Shown here piece after piece: positions 22,431-33,500 of a stretch of 64,000 nucleotides of DNA (within the stretch, counting starts at the first letter, position 1; each line of letters opens with the position of its first letter). Made by a program: the position numbers and the translations under genes. The stretch comes from Trichostrongylus colubriformis. Its lineage: Eukaryota > Nematoda > Chromadorea > Rhabditida > Trichostrongylidae. The stretch lies in assembly GCA_963978905.1 (NCBI GenBank), contig OZ022259.1, forward strand, positions 17,954,068 to 18,018,067. Reading direction: 5' to 3'. The notes beneath the pieces were generated by a model. That model made no database searches and was not told where the DNA came from. It saw only the letters and a list, made by a program, of their open reading frames with translations.

Positions 22431-22439
22431 CGACGTTCT

Positions 22440-23090
22440 TCACCATTTTTCACCTCTTTCTAAATATTTTTTGTTTTCCGTCATAAACTCACCGTGAGCC
22501 TCGGAGGGTGATGGAAAAATTTGTTTCTTGTTAAAATCCTAGCAGGCATATTTCAACGACATAAACGACAACAGCATCGGGTCGATTGTCTTGATTACCG
22601 CGCAAATAGGTGACGCGCGTCATGCCGCAAAGTTTGCGCGATGACATGAGTTTGAGCTAATGCTACACCCCAAGCGGCCACATTACATGCCCGCATTATG
22701 TCGATTAAGGAGCGGGCACGAGCAGAGAGGAGGCAGGAAGTCGATGGGTACTGTATCGTAGCTGCTTCCGGACTTTCTACAACGTTATCTAGTTGCAATG
22801 GTTTTTTATTAGCAAAAAACACTCTCGACTGCTTTCCGCATATCCGGCGGTTTTCTCGAGACAACTTACAGAAGTGTTCTGCAAAAACAGCTAGCACAAC
22901 TGTTCTGATCTCATAACTGATAACACCATAACTCAGCATCCTTGTAGTATTATAACTTTCGCATCGCGAGCTGCGGCTATAAACAGCAGTTATCAAAAAT
23001 CAAAAATATCAAAATCAATAATAAAGCTTTTTGCTTCACGGTTCGATGCCGATGGCCAACCGGCTCAACACGTTATACGTGTGAGTGCTG
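22440..23090. other. Stretch without recognised gene
   Basis: Frames on both strands between 22595 and 22996 are mirror overlaps without domain features. A fragment matching the tail of SINE family X (ACTCAGCATCCTTGTAGT) lies near 22930-22955. Confidence 0.4.
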
Positions 23091-23099
23091 ATAAGCTAT

Positions 23100-23290
23100 G
23101 GTAAATATACCATTCAGAAGCTGAGTTAGGTTTAAGGGGATCTCTGTAAAGTAATGGATCAGTACATATGCTCAGAAAGCATGAAGAGCGGGTTGGAGTC
23201 CCGTCCGATACAATCCACATCCTTCAAGGGGAGCCTCCACCTGGGGAAGCTTTTGCCCATAACTCAGCATCCTTGTAGTAGCTAGCACAA
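23100..23290 (+). repeat. tRNA-like SINE family X, copy 2
   Basis: GTAATGGATCAGTACATATG and GGGTTGGAGTCCCGTCC occupy the A- and B-box positions of copy 1. The flanks (ATACCATTCAGAAGCTGAGT, CTTTTGCCCATAACTCAGCA) also match it. The B box is mutated (TTGGAGT for TTCGAGT). Confidence 0.55.
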
Positions 23291-23499
23291 CTGTTTTGAT
23301 TGGTACTAAGTGGCACGGAATGAAAGCATGGACTCACGTTTAGTGTATATTTTTGGAAGTCGGTCGTATGAGAGTTGTGGAAGCTACGATCTACAGGAGA
23401 GAAGGGCTCACTGAATGAGATTCGCATTAGAGCAACCCATGGTAACGCTACTTTTGCAAAACAAGCGTGAAACAACAGGTTAGTATAGGAGCTATTGTT

Positions 23500-24755
23500 T
23501 TCCACTCGAATTAATTGTTATTTGCTTATTCGATTTTACCTTGTACTTTTCAAAATCTCCTTTCTGGTAAGAAAACAACTTGAGTTCTCTCAAAGGCTTA
23601 AAGGCAGAATTAGGATAATTGGGTTCAGATATAAAGATTATCGAATACAACGCCCAGATAGTTGCTATCTCGAAAATGAAAAAAAAAAGGAAAAGGAATG
23701 GTAAAAAAAACTTGAGAAGTTAGACCCCTTCCCACCGTTGATTCCGAATGAGGCGGACTCTGTTATTAGAAGTCATTGAAAGGAGCGGGAGGAAGTTCTG
23801 TTAGAGGAAGTGGCAGTTGTTGCAGTAGGTGGCTCGCCCGAGGACGCTTATTTTCATCGAGAATTTCGAGAATTTTACATCCATAGCTTTCTCTTAAATG
23901 ACTCACTTTACGAGTACTTAATACTCACATTATCCATACCAATGCCTTCAAGATCTGGCACATTTACTGTAGACGCAGTAATTTTCCTCAACGCAATGCT
24001 TCAGAAGAATTAATTTGGTGCATAATTGATGCGATTTTTGATTGTGTTGTTTTTCTGTAGCGGAAATTGACGTTTTCACGACAAATGAATAGGGAGCAGT
24101 CCTTGATTGCGATGGCGAAAATTGAATAATCAATCAAAAATGTTTTTGCTAAATTTTTTATTGTTTTTGATAAATAAAAGTGTTGAAAAAGCTGCATGAA
24201 TCATGCACCAGCCCAATCATTTTTGCAAAAACTGTGAAAAATGCAAAAAGATTGCAAGCGTGAGCAAATAGATTCAAAAAGAGGACTGTTTAGAAAGGCT
24301 CGTTTTCTCCACCGTATGAATTTCTTGGGAAAGACAATCTCAATCACACTGCAAACCAAGACCACGCCCTCTTCACATTTGCACAAGTGGACATTTGAAT
24401 GTTGCCCTCTACAGCTGTTATAGTAAAGCAAACACATTAATGAAATCTTGCTCGAAATTCAATCGTAGACTGGCAAGGCCCTCGGGTGGCGCTTCGGATC
24501 ACTATGCTGCTGTTGCTGTGTACCAAAAAGGGTGGACTAACATACCGAGATTGGACTATGACCTTTTCGACTCGAACCTTCAAACGATTGGTCAAGCATC
24601 AATAAAACCACTTTTGACACGTAGAACTTCAAGAACAATATGGTAAGAGGAGGAGGGGAAACTCAGAAGCTCGATTTGGTTGAGCAGCATCTGGGAAAAA
24701 GATTAACGACTGCAAGTCGAAATTGTCGAAGCGTCAGGTGCAATAAGAATTCCAC
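23500..24755. other. AT-rich stretch, no gene recognised
   Basis: A short fragment at about 23715-23770 resembles family A (CCCCTTCCCACCG). The rest shows frames without domains. No splice-supported exon was found. Confidence 0.4.
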
Positions 24756-24759
24756 CTTA

Positions 24760-25152
24760 GAGGAATCCCGCACGGAAAAATTAGTTTCTTTGTTACCCAT
24801 ATAATTATGTTGTATTTGCCTACTAAGGGTCGCATGCAAAGTTTCGTGCGAAAAAGTGAGGGGGTGGGCGGGGCCTTCGAGTAAATGCCCCGTCCCGTCG
24901 TTCTTAGTGGTTGGGAACGAAGAGTGGGACTGTTCACGTAACTTTCTGTTCCTAAAATGCGTCTCCGAAAGCGGCGGACGACGAGGTGAGCACCTGCTCG
25001 CAGGCCCCGCCCACCCGGCGAAAACTTTGTGGTGCTCCATCTGAGCCGAATTCACATGTTTTCGCGTGAAAGTTTGCATGCGGCCTACTTATGCAAACAC
25101 AACATAAATATATGGGTACATAGAAACTAATGCTTTCGTGGACGACTCCTTT
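24760..25152. mobile_element. Fold-back MITE family F, copy 1
   Basis: The ends AGGAATCCCGCACGGAAAAA and CGTGGACGACTCCTTTAA are inverted copies of the family terminus (AAGGAATCGTCCACGGAAAA). Inside lie conserved GTTACCCATATAATTATGTT and, inverted, AACATAAATATATGGGTACA, then CATGCAAAGTTTCGTGCGAA and its inverse, and a GC-rich centre (GGGCGGGGCC..GGCCCCGCCC). Minus-strand and plus-strand frames here are mirror translations, not genes. Confidence 0.85.
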
Positions 25153-25613
25153 AACAAATGCGTGCGCAAAAAACAAGCACAAGCATATATGATTGAAAAA
25201 ATGCCCAGGTTCCAAGAAAGATGGGCATAGTACAAGTCACGACTCCAAAACAGGTATGTAGTCAAGCTAAACCAACCCACGGTGACATAGAAACTGAATT
25301 GGAAAAAATCACTTGATGTAATGGGATTTGGCCCAGCCCAACTCTGTCATAACCTTCTCGCAGAGCTCTGGTTAAGCGAGTGCAAGTGAGATGTGAAGTG
25401 CATTTCAAAAACGCTAACCAAACTCCGCCATATCATTCACTGCCATCTATAAGATGACTGATGGCCGTGACAGAATCGAGAGGAGAAGGTGTCTTATGTC
25501 AGGATATCGGAAATGCATATGTCATGTAATCAAACCTAAACGCTAATGCGAAGGATAAAAGAAGAAGATGTTGGCGTTGATCCATTTCTTGTCAGGATGT
25601 GCCGCGCATTCTG

Positions 25614-25853
25614 GGGTGTGTACCCTTACTTCAGGATGCCGCACGACGACGAGCGGCGTGCGACACAGTGTGTGCGAGCTATGATCGTCGCGGTAGTTGG
25701 GTCTCGGAACGATTACAACGTAATGCTAGGGATTCGATACGCAGTTGACTTCTGATCGCTTCGGGACCCAACAACATGGCGCCTCTAGCTCGTCCACATT
25801 GCTTCGCTTGCGACATGCCGCAGTGAGGTATCCTGAAGTAAGGGTACACACCC
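25614..25853. mobile_element. Mutator-like MITE with 9-bp target duplication
   Basis: The TIRs GGGTGTGTACCCTTACTTCA and its inverse (TGAAGTAAGGGTACACACCC) bound a 240-bp element. The 9-bp direct repeat CGCATTCTG occurs at 25605-25613 and 25854-25862. Nine-base duplications and long TIRs are typical of Mutator-like elements. The internal GTTGGGTCTCGGAACGATTA relates it to the elements at 44028, 49.5 and 55.0 kb. No coding capacity. Confidence 0.85.
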
Positions 25854-25999
25854 CGCATTCTGGCTCCATTCACAGTCGTGATGTCAGGTGAATGCGATAT
25901 GGACTAACCAGTGATTTGCGGGCCCAATTCATCAGAGGGATAGAAGGCTTGATAAAAGGCTTTCTTGACTTCAAACTGTACTATGTGAACCTTTTTTCG

Positions 26000-26115
26000 T
26001 TTTCTTCGGTTAGCATGAACGGCCTTGACGCTGGATCTGACCCCGCACCATGTGAATGGAAGTGCGCGCCATCTGTCACTATATCAAACGGAGTTGAAAT
26101 CATGACTATTTCTTA
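26000..26115 (-). repeat. tRNA-like SINE family Y, partial copy
   Basis: On the minus strand TGATATAGTGACAGATGGCG, then GGGGTCAGATCCAGCG in the B-box position, align with the copies at 33.3, 45.5 and 50.3 kb. The B box is decayed. Confidence 0.4.
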
Positions 26116-26234
26116 ACAAGGTGTGACATTGTAAAAAAATAAATGAAGTAAGGCAGTGATTTAATGGTTTTGTAGGAGTAAGTATTGGTTTTCTGATATC
26201 TGACTCAAAGTCGAGGACCTTGTGAGTGCTTGCA

Positions 26235-26356
26235 GAACAGGTACATTTCATTTGACACCTAATGCTGTTACTGAAGAATGTTCATGGATATCCGACAGAA
26301 CTTTCGAACTAGGTCAAATCACACCATTAGGCGGCAATTCACTTCAAGAACTGGAG
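26235..26356 (+). CDS. Possible internal exon, unidentified
   Basis: GTGAGTGCTTGCAG (acceptor) precedes a 122-bp open segment ending at CTGGAG before GTATTT (donor). It encodes ACA-in-phase residues TGTFHLTPNAVTEECSWISD and then RTFELGQITPLGGNSLQELE. The frame also stays open past the donor to a TGA at 26480, so an unspliced reading is possible. I recognise no family. Confidence 0.3.
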
Positions 26357-26489
26357 GTATTTTTTTCGCATGCAGAGACCCAATTCGAGTGTCGTGGCGC
26401 ACATTCGAAGTTACGGTACCGTAGAATACTGATGGAATGCATCACGATCGAAACTTGTGTTGAGAGGCATGAAGGGTTTTGAGCTCCCT

Positions 26490-27510
26490 GAAACTGCTCT
26501 ATACAACGTTGGAAGCAATCCAGTCTATCCAGAGACCAGTACCGGTTAACCGCCCTAATGGAATGGTAGATCTCCATGATACAGATGGCTTTCCATTCTA
26601 CAAATAGGCTAGTTAAAAACAGCGCAACTACTTTGCAATGAACATAGCGAGCGATTTGAGCGCAAAGCAAACTTCTAAGGGGAACCACCGTAATCCTGCA
26701 CATGCGAGCTTATTCAATATTCATGGGCCGATTGCACTGCAAGAAAACGAAATTATTTCAATCCTTCAAGATGGAAACATAGAGAATTTCATTAAAATTG
26801 CCCTATGATTTAGATTCACTAGATTATTGAATTTTCTTTCGGCTACTGTTGTCATAGCAAACTCAGCAACAAGGAAATTTGAATTAAATTCTTTTGTAAA
26901 TTAAGAAAAAAATGAACAGACAACGTTAGGTTTACAGTGGGACCACCGATAACTGAAATCGAAATTTAAAAAAAAAAACAAGCAAAGAAATAGTCACTAC
27001 AATTAGTAATACACAAAGCTATTGGAAACAGAACATCTAGATCTATGCTATGAAGCTGCAGATACTATTGTTGAGAATTGAAGCAAGCTCTGGAATGAAA
27101 TTTACTTCGCATCAAGCAGGAGCATGGAAGCGTCTGTTAGTGGACATAATAGCTAAGCGCTTAAAGAATAAATGATGTTTTTTTCGGCTATATCCATTTT
27201 TCCTATCACAATTCAAAATAAATATCGCTAGAATGAAGATCGTCAGAGGTTAAAAGGTTTCAGTACACGGAAGGAAGTGGGCAGGGTGATGAGGGGAGAG
27301 GGAATCCGATCTTAGCAGGGTCCATTAAAAGAGAATATCAAGTTTCAGTTCGACTTTCGAAATCAAAAGTGGACGTTGCATTACTCACACTTCATAGGGC
27401 TATATTTGAGAGATTTCTATATCTTTTCTCATTCTCAAGCTTTCAGGCGAATAGAAGTGTATCGTGGGGAGTAAGGGAGTGGTACGGGTGTAGACTCGGA
27501 TACACTCGAA
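26490..27510. other. AT-rich stretch without recognised gene
   Basis: No exon or repeat was recognised. Poly-A-like runs occur around 26965-26980 and GTTATCAC-like short repeats are present, but nothing supports a call. Confidence 0.45.
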
Positions 27511-27601
27511 CTGCGCCATGAATAGTGCGTCCTTGCGACAGGCCCCTTACCGTTTTCATTGTGAATCCCCGCGCGCGACCACTATCAGTTTCGGCGGTGT
27601 C

Positions 27602-28069
27602 TCACTTCGAGTGTCCTGGCCTAGATCCCATCATCCCATCAGTCCAAAAGCGGCTGTCAAGTGGAACTTTTGTGAGCCCACAATAGACACTAGCCTCATA
27701 ACTGCAATTGTTACATCTGACTTTTTGACCGCTCCCAATAACGACCCCTACCTCACTCCCACAAATCAACTTGCAATCACTTCCATCGCGAACAGGCCAA
27801 ATACAGACCTGTGTTGAAAATCTCTTGTATCCTGCTCGGGTGCAAACAATGAACAAGAAATTCTGCTTCGCAAACCATTTTATATCCCAACGATAACGAT
27901 CTAAACCCGAAATTTCGGAGTATCCAAGTAAAGAAACATTCAATTTGGACCTTACAGGATAAAATAAAGCTGAATTTCGGTCCCCCATATGGGCGATCCC
28001 ATTTTTAGATAGATCCACACCAGCACGTCGATTGGTAAGTATATGAGCACTTGGGGATTTTGTCGACAA
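27602..28069 (-). CDS. Unknown 155-codon open frame
   Basis: This minus-strand frame stays open for 155 codons and ends with TGA at 27602-27604. There is no ATG at its beginning; the first internal ATG is at 27988. The peptide has normal amino-acid composition, aromatic-rich blocks (LDRYRWDIKWFAKQNFLFIV) and several cysteines (CKLICGS, CNNCSYEASVYCG), which could be disulfide- or metal-forming. I do not recognise a family. No obvious TTTCAG acceptor was found at the upstream edge. The plus strand is also partly open here, so antisense coincidence cannot be excluded. It may belong to an unclassified mobile element. Confidence 0.35.
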   Translation of the reverse strand: MSTKSPSAHILTNRRAGVDLSKNGIAHMGDRNSALFYPVRSKLNVSLLGYSEISGLDRYRWDIKWFAKQNFLFIVCTRAGYKRFSTQVCIWPVRDGSDCKLICGSEVGVVIGSGQKVRCNNCSYEASVYCGLTKVPLDSRFWTDGMMGSRPGHSK

Positions 28070-28583
28070 AAAAAAGCAAGTATGCCCTTTTCGAGCAAAA
28101 CAGCATCAAGTGCTCGACTCCGTGAATATTTTAGCCATACGTGCACGCTTCGGCGCACTTAATGCCGGAAGATTCGGAGAATGCTGCAGAACTTTGCACG
28201 CTCCCATGGACATACCTCTTACCGTAAACCTAAGTGCATACTCTGCTGCCTTGCAAGCATAAGTCGAGTAGTCCTTGGGCGGCCTTATTTTGGGTTGGAA
28301 AGTGGATGGGGTCACATGTTCGAGAATTCTTCGACAATTAGTGAACAACCACTCTTTCTTAAGTAACTTGAGCAATTTTCGTGCCGACAAGAAACTGAAA
28401 AAGATCAGTAATCGAGCAGAATGCTTAGCATGTCTACTACTGGGTAGCGATGCTTTGATTATCGATTGACAACCCTTATAGGGAAACACCTTGAATGTAG
28501 GGACAGGTAGCATTGAAACCGTCCAACAGAGGAGGGGGAGTTGCAAATTTTCAACGGCGAGTAAACTTGATCTCCCTTCTTTC

Positions 28584-28891
28584 TCTAAGAAATGAGTATC
28601 TTTGTTACCCATATGTTAATGTTGTATTTGCCTAATAGGGCCGTATGCAAAGTTTCACGCAAAAAAGGGAGAGCTCGGCTATGATGCAGCTCCCCCAATT
28701 CTCGGCCGGGTGGGCGGGGCCTCTGAGTAAAAACCCCGTCCCGTCGTTCGTCGCGGTGGGAATGGAGAGTGGGACAGTTTACGTGACTTTTTTTTATCCT
28801 ACAATGCGTCTCCGACCGTGGCGGACGACGGGGTAGGCAATTGCCCGAAGGCCGAGAATTGGGGGAGCTGCATCTTAGCCGAGCTCTAAGG
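28584..28891. mobile_element. Fold-back MITE family F, truncated copy 2
   Basis: Left arm sequences (AAATGAGTATCTTTGTTACC, CCGTATGCAAAGTTTCACGC) match family F. The centre forms its own inverted repeat: GAGCTCGGCTATGATGCAGC and CCCCCAATTCTCGGCC are mirrored by GGCCGAGAATTGGGGG and GCTGCATCTTAGCCGAGCTC. The outer right arm is missing, with a break at about 28891. Confidence 0.8.
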
Positions 28892-29076
28892 TGTGGTAGT
28901 TGATCAGGATTCTCTGATACAACCCTTAGCATCCATTTTTCATGATGGCCAACTTAACACCTCGGAAAGCAGGCAGTAAATCCATTGCGGAGAAGCTCGA
29001 AGCTATTCTCGAAAGAATTTGTTTGCCACATCCTATCGTTCCCCCCCCCCCTGCTAAAAAATGAGGTTATATCGTA

Positions 29077-29345
29077 AAGTTCAGTAAGTTCAGAGTGTCA
29101 GGATGGCAAACCACTTATTTTGTTGCCACCCAATAAATAGAGCAGAAATGAACTGTCGTGGGACCAAGTGAAGGTCACGATTCCCAAAGCCAAGAAAAGC
29201 AATCCGTCCATCGGTAAATGTGAAATGTATGGAATCGGGTGCTTTTTGTATGCTAACGACCATGTCACTTTTTACCTAAAGAACAGTATATGCTAGAAAA
29301 GCTTAATATTGACTACGGTAAACCATCCTGACATACTGAACTTGT
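29077..29345. mobile_element. Small TIR element, about 265 bp
   Basis: AAGTTCAGTAAGTTCAGAGT and GTCAGGATGGCAAACC at the left are answered by GGTAAACCATCCTGACATAC and TGAACTT at the right. The inverted match covers about 25 bases with a small insertion on the left. Target duplication is not clear. The internal sequence has no coding capacity. Confidence 0.6.
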
Positions 29346-29349
29346 CATA

Positions 29350-30080
29350 TTGTGTGATTATTCCAGCCGGAAGGGAAGTGCTGTTTTGCGGTTCTATAGT
29401 AGTTAAGCAAGCAGCGTTTGAAGAAGGATCTCATCTCATCAAGTCAGAATGACAGTAAGGTGAGATGAAAGGATCTAGCAAAGCACAACGAAGGAATACT
29501 TACTGGTGAAGAACAAGAGATGAAATTGGGGAGGGACATTGTCATGCAATTCGATGGTTGGGGCAAGATGAAGTGAAATCTATCAATCCTCAGTAGGATT
29601 TGGATTAAAAGTGCATCGATATACCGTCATAGGTAGGATAAAGCAGATTGGAGAAAGCCAGAGGATCATGAGAGAGAACCAAAGAACCGCTAAATATCGG
29701 CGTTCACATAATCCAAACGGCCACAGTGACTATGCATATTGATCACTGCCCATACCACATTATTTACAACCATAGCGTCTTCTACCCGACGTAATTGCCT
29801 TTTACTAGCCTTCAAAAGGTTAATTAAAAAAAGCTCAAAAAACCTCCAAATGACCTAAAAAATTTCTGAAATAATTTGCTATATCCCGTTTCCTGCACTT
29901 TCTTCGGGCCTGAAACAGTGGAGTTTTCTTAACTCATATGATACACTTCGCACAACATACGTGCTCCTGTCTCAACAATATTTGGCGAACTTACCCTGCC
30001 AAATACGTGACGCCCAAACATAGCAAACCATTTCGGAAGCCATTTAAGACTTTTTGATGAATCTTTTGTGTTTTTTTTTT
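29350..30080. other. Stretch without recognised gene
   Basis: Short basic frames around 29500-29740 have a retroelement-like flavour (many lysine and arginine codons), but no motif could be named. Otherwise AT-rich. Confidence 0.35.
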
Positions 30081-30082
30081 CA

Positions 30083-30510
30083 GAAGAATCGTCCATGGAG
30101 AAATGAGTATTTTTGTTACCCACGTATTAATGTTGCATTTCCCTAATGGGCCGTATGCAAAGTTTCACGCAAAAAAGTGAGAGCTCGGCTAAGATACAGC
30201 TCCCCCAATTCTCGGCCGAGTGGGCGGGGCCTCTGTGTAGGAGCCCCGTAACGTCGTTCGCCGCGGTTGGGAATGGAGACTGGGACTGTTTACGTAACTT
30301 TTTTATCCTACAATGCGTCTCCGCCCGTGGCGGACGACGGGGTGAGCACTTGCCCGAAGGCTACGCCCGCCCGGCTGAGACATTGTGGTGCTGTATCTTA
30401 GCCGCATACACATTTTTCGCATGAAACGTTGCATGCGGCTTACACTATACAACTACAACATAAATATATGGGTTACAGAAAAACTCATTTTTCCGTGGAC
30501 GATTCCTTTA
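30083..30510. mobile_element. Fold-back MITE family F, copy 3
   Basis: This is a complete copy. AAGAATCGTCCATGGAGAAA at the left is mirrored by TTTTCCGTGGACGATTCCTT at the right. Inside are GTTACCCACGTATTAATGTT, CGTATGCAAAGTTTCACGC, the GAGCTCGGCTAAGATACAGC block also seen in copy 2, and the GGGCGGGGCC centre. Arms are about 200 bp with moderate divergence. Confidence 0.85.
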
Positions 30511-31011
30511 AATAAATCTTTTGAAAGGTCACACTGTTGTGAGTTATTCAGATCGTCATGAGGCTCCGGATTAGTACAATATCGAAGCATTATAGCACCT
30601 TTTTTAGAGCAATGGTCGTAGGTTGTACAGTGGCTATACCGTATCTGATGTGCACTTCTGCGTCGCTCCGTGCTCTGCTATTTCCACCTGCTTGGGAGTA
30701 GGAAGGGAGGAGACTTTTGCAAAGCAAGTAAAATCGTAAATAAATCAAAGAACCAGTCGACCAATATCCTTTTTAACAGTCGCATTAGCCGGAATTTAAT
30801 TCGTAAGCGCAGAGTTAATAGAATTCCATTACGAAAGTGGTGAGGACTCTGAGAGCATGCGGCCAATGGCAACAGGACGACGCCTGGTCCAGCTGGAGAG
30901 AGGGATGTGTGGACGTTGTCTCGTTGTCAGGGGACGAGGCAATAACTTGCAACCCGCAATTCTGCTCATTCTGCAAGCGAAAACACGGCTGAGTCAGTGG
31001 TAGCGGCCATA

Positions 31012-31208
31012 GCAACAGCAACAGAAACAGCAGTAGTAGCAGTAGCAACGAGACATCGACACGAGAAATGGAAAACGATTTCTGCAAAAGAGGATCGAAC
31101 GCCCCAGCCGGCTCACCACGACCGATGATCGATACGACCACGTCGACGATGACAACGTCGAACTCCGATGCCAAGAATGGGAGGGATGTTCTGTGGCTAG
31201 TGTCCAGG
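31012..31208 (+). CDS. Possible Ser/Asn/Thr-rich exon
   Basis: A plus-strand frame encodes a serine/asparagine run from AGC/AAC repeats, then ETSTREMENDFCKRGSNAPA and a Thr/Ser-rich stretch. It ends at GTGTCCAG before GTAAAT (a good donor at 31209). Codons end mostly in C or G. In the same frame upstream, before a TGA, there is an intriguing CSFCKRKHG, but it is separated by the stop. Minus-strand frames across the same stretch are leucine-rich shadows of the AGC repeats. No function is assigned. Confidence 0.3.
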
Positions 31209-31724
31209 TAAATCAACCGAATGCCACAGACTGAACAGCAGAATGTCACATATTCAATCGCCCTGCTTCGTGTTCTCTGCTCGGGAAAAGTCCACGAAAA
31301 CACAAGTGCATGGACATACAAACAGCAAAAAAGCTCTAGGACGTGCCCGCAACAGCTATGGGTCACGTAAACCCGATAAGCCGCATTTGGTGGAAACGTT
31401 AACCAAAGAGGGAATCACAACTAAAAAAGATCGATACGACCTATGCCAAGTGAAAAAAATCGTTTTGAAATTTGAGTGAAAGCTCCTGAACCTACTCACG
31501 TCGTTGTGAAAAATCTCCAGAAATGGCTTGGAAGCCTAAAATCGGCTTGACTATGAATACGGCACACTAGGGTAGAGCTAGTGGTTAAGGAAATCAGAAG
31601 CGGTTATTTAGGCTGATTATGGAGTATGAAAGTCGAGGAGCTAACATAAGTACTTCAAGCAGACAAAGAACTGGATGAAATGGCAAAGCGCGATGATAAA
31701 AACCTCTCCTCAGTTCTTACTTCC

Positions 31725-31790
31725 CGCCTCCCCCCCCCCCCCCTGCATCACTACCCGCTAGGAGTAGATGTTGACTAGAAACGCCTATAC
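31725..31790 (-). repeat. Dispersed repeat family A, core fragment with C-tract
   Basis: CCCTGCATCACTACCCGCTA is the reverse-strand family core. It is directly preceded by a 14-base C-tract (31730-31743). Compare 42120-42150, which has the same order with a shorter C-rich tract. Confidence 0.5.
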
Positions 31791-31962
31791 CGGTCAGCCG
31801 CCCTCGCACAACTCGGCCAGAGGCGCCGAGAAAGCGATGAAAAGCCCAGACACGCGCTTTCTTAACGCGAGTTTGGCGACGGATTGTCTTACTCAGATTG
31901 ACCTTTTCATTTACAGAAAATTCGTCGCTTCCCTTTGTTGCCCTCGCCCGTCCCGATGCTTT

Positions 31963-32385
31963 GAAGGAATCGTCCACGGAAAAATGAGTTTTGTGTTACC
32001 CATATGTTTATGTTGTATTTGCCTAATAAGGGCCTCATGATTTCACGCGAAAAAAATGTGAACCTGACTGAGATACAGCTCCACAAAGTACGTCCGGGTC
32101 GGCGGGGCCTCCAAGGGAAAGCCTCGCCCCGTCGTCCGCCGTGGTCGGAGACGCATTGTAGGATTAGAAAGTTACGTAAACAGTCCCACTCTCCGTTCCC
32201 AACGGCGGCGGACGACGGGACGAGGCTTTCACTCGGAGGCCGCCCACCCGGACGTACTTTGTGGTGCTGTGTCTTAGACGGATTCACATTTTTTCGCGAC
32301 AAACATTGCATGAGGCCCACATTAGACAAATACAACGTGAATATATGGTTATCAGGAAACTCATTTTCCGTGGAAGATTCCTTTA
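31963..32385. mobile_element. Fold-back MITE family F, copy 4
   Basis: AAGGAATCGTCCACGGAAAA at the left and TTTTCCGTGGAAGATTCCTT at the right bound a palindromic element of about 420 bp with a GC-rich centre (CGGGGCCTCC..GGAGGCCG). The overlapping 130- to 187-codon frames on both strands are mirror images produced by the palindrome. Confidence 0.9.
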
Positions 32386-32389
32386 AGCA

Positions 32390-33110
32390 AGCGTAGCATT
32401 CAGCTATCTCAGCCGTATGCAGCAAAAACGAATAAAACACAAAGTGCACGGCAAACTGACAAAAAGACATAAAAAGGAACAGTTGCGCGCGGTCACGCCG
32501 CGGTTCTGTGATCAGCTGACCGAACTACAGCCGTAAGACTATTTACATTAATTCGCTGTTGTCTTTTGTGATTGTTTACTTCCCAACGCTCGATAGGGGT
32601 TTTTCAAGGAGCAATGTACTTGCTTTCATCGGTTCCTATGGCGAACAGTACCTCGTATAACACTTCCAGATGGTTTCGAAAAAGTCAGACTGTCAATACA
32701 ATCCGGTTCCAGACGACTGAGCAGAAGAGAATATTCAATTTATCAAAGAAAAACAAAGAGCGACGTAAGCAAACGCATGACAAAGTTCTTTTCGCAGCCA
32801 TCACGAATAATTGGATTTTTCTAGGCATGTGTGTGCGTGCGGAATAAACAATCAACATTGGATCAAAACAACTGCAAAGATATCCCCACAGCATACTGCT
32901 GTCTCGGTCCGTACTACTTTAATTAATAAGGGGTAACAACGGATAAAGTTTCTGGCATTGAAAAAAAATCACTTTTTGAGACTTTTCGGGCCGTGCATTC
33001 TAGATCCATAGGTAATAGATCCTAACTTTCTCGAATTCTCTAGTCCCTTTCCTCCTTGCCCAATTTTTAGCACCTAAGCGAGGACTAAGATTTGAGCATC
33101 AATCGATTTC
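32390..33110. other. Stretch without recognised gene
   Basis: One lysine-rich frame (about 32570-32847) has no recognisable domain. A short GC-rich hairpin lies just downstream at 33118-33142. Confidence 0.4.
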
Positions 33111-33117
33111 GGCGCAA

Positions 33118-33142
33118 GCCCCGCCCACGGCGGGCGGGGCTA
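33118..33142. repeat. Short GC-rich hairpin
   Basis: AGCCCCGCCCACGGCGGGCGGGGCT forms a 10- to 11-bp stem with a tiny loop. There is no T-tract after it and this is eukaryotic DNA, so it is not a bacterial-type terminator. Confidence 0.6.
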
Positions 33143-33249
33143 GGCTTAGTTCTTACGAGCTTCGTGTATCTGGTCAACCCCTAACCACTCCTAACTTACC
33201 CCATGACAAACAAACAGATACACACACGAACACACCAGACTTCTTGTTT

Positions 33250-33500
33250 CTATATAGGTAATGGATCAATTGAAAATCGTGATAGTAGGTGAATGCGATT
33301 TCACCTCTACAATGACTTGCGGAGCCTGCCGATGAACAAGTCAGTGCTTTTAACCTTCCAGACGTCGAGTTTGGTACTAAATCACCTAAGCCGAAAGGAT
33401 TGGAAGCTTTGTTGGTCTGGACGGGCACTGATGCGGGATTTGAACCTCGCATTCTGAGAGTGTTAGAGAGAGCCACATGTCACTAAACCACCCCTCCCTA
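33250..33500 (-). repeat. tRNA-like SINE family Y, copy 2
   Basis: On the minus strand GGTGGTTTAGTGACATGTGG (A-box region) is followed about 30 bases later by GAGGTTCAAATCCCGC, an excellent B box. Downstream modules (CAGTGCCCGTCCAGACC, GACTTGTTCATCGGCAGGCT and its relatives) match copies at 45.5 and 50.3 kb. It is a tRNA-derived SINE candidate with an internal pol III promoter. Confidence 0.6.

Noticed and set aside
30935..30990. CSFCKRKHG motif resembling the start of a Nanos zinc finger
   Set aside because: Only one CxxC pair is present, followed at once by a stop codon with no usable donor, and no second half of the finger is found downstream.
30815..31366. 183-codon minus-strand ORF with a poly-leucine stretch
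   Set aside because: The leucine run is the complement of AGC/AAC repeats in a more plausible plus-strand exon that ends in a good donor; the hydrophobic run is therefore an antisense effect.
31907..32470. 187- and 130-codon overlapping ORFs on opposite strands
   Set aside because: They lie in the family F palindrome; each strand encodes the mirror image of the other, so the open frames follow from the inverted repeat.
33118..33142. Rho-independent terminator-like hairpin
   Set aside because: The window is eukaryotic and no T-run follows; recorded as a simple hairpin.
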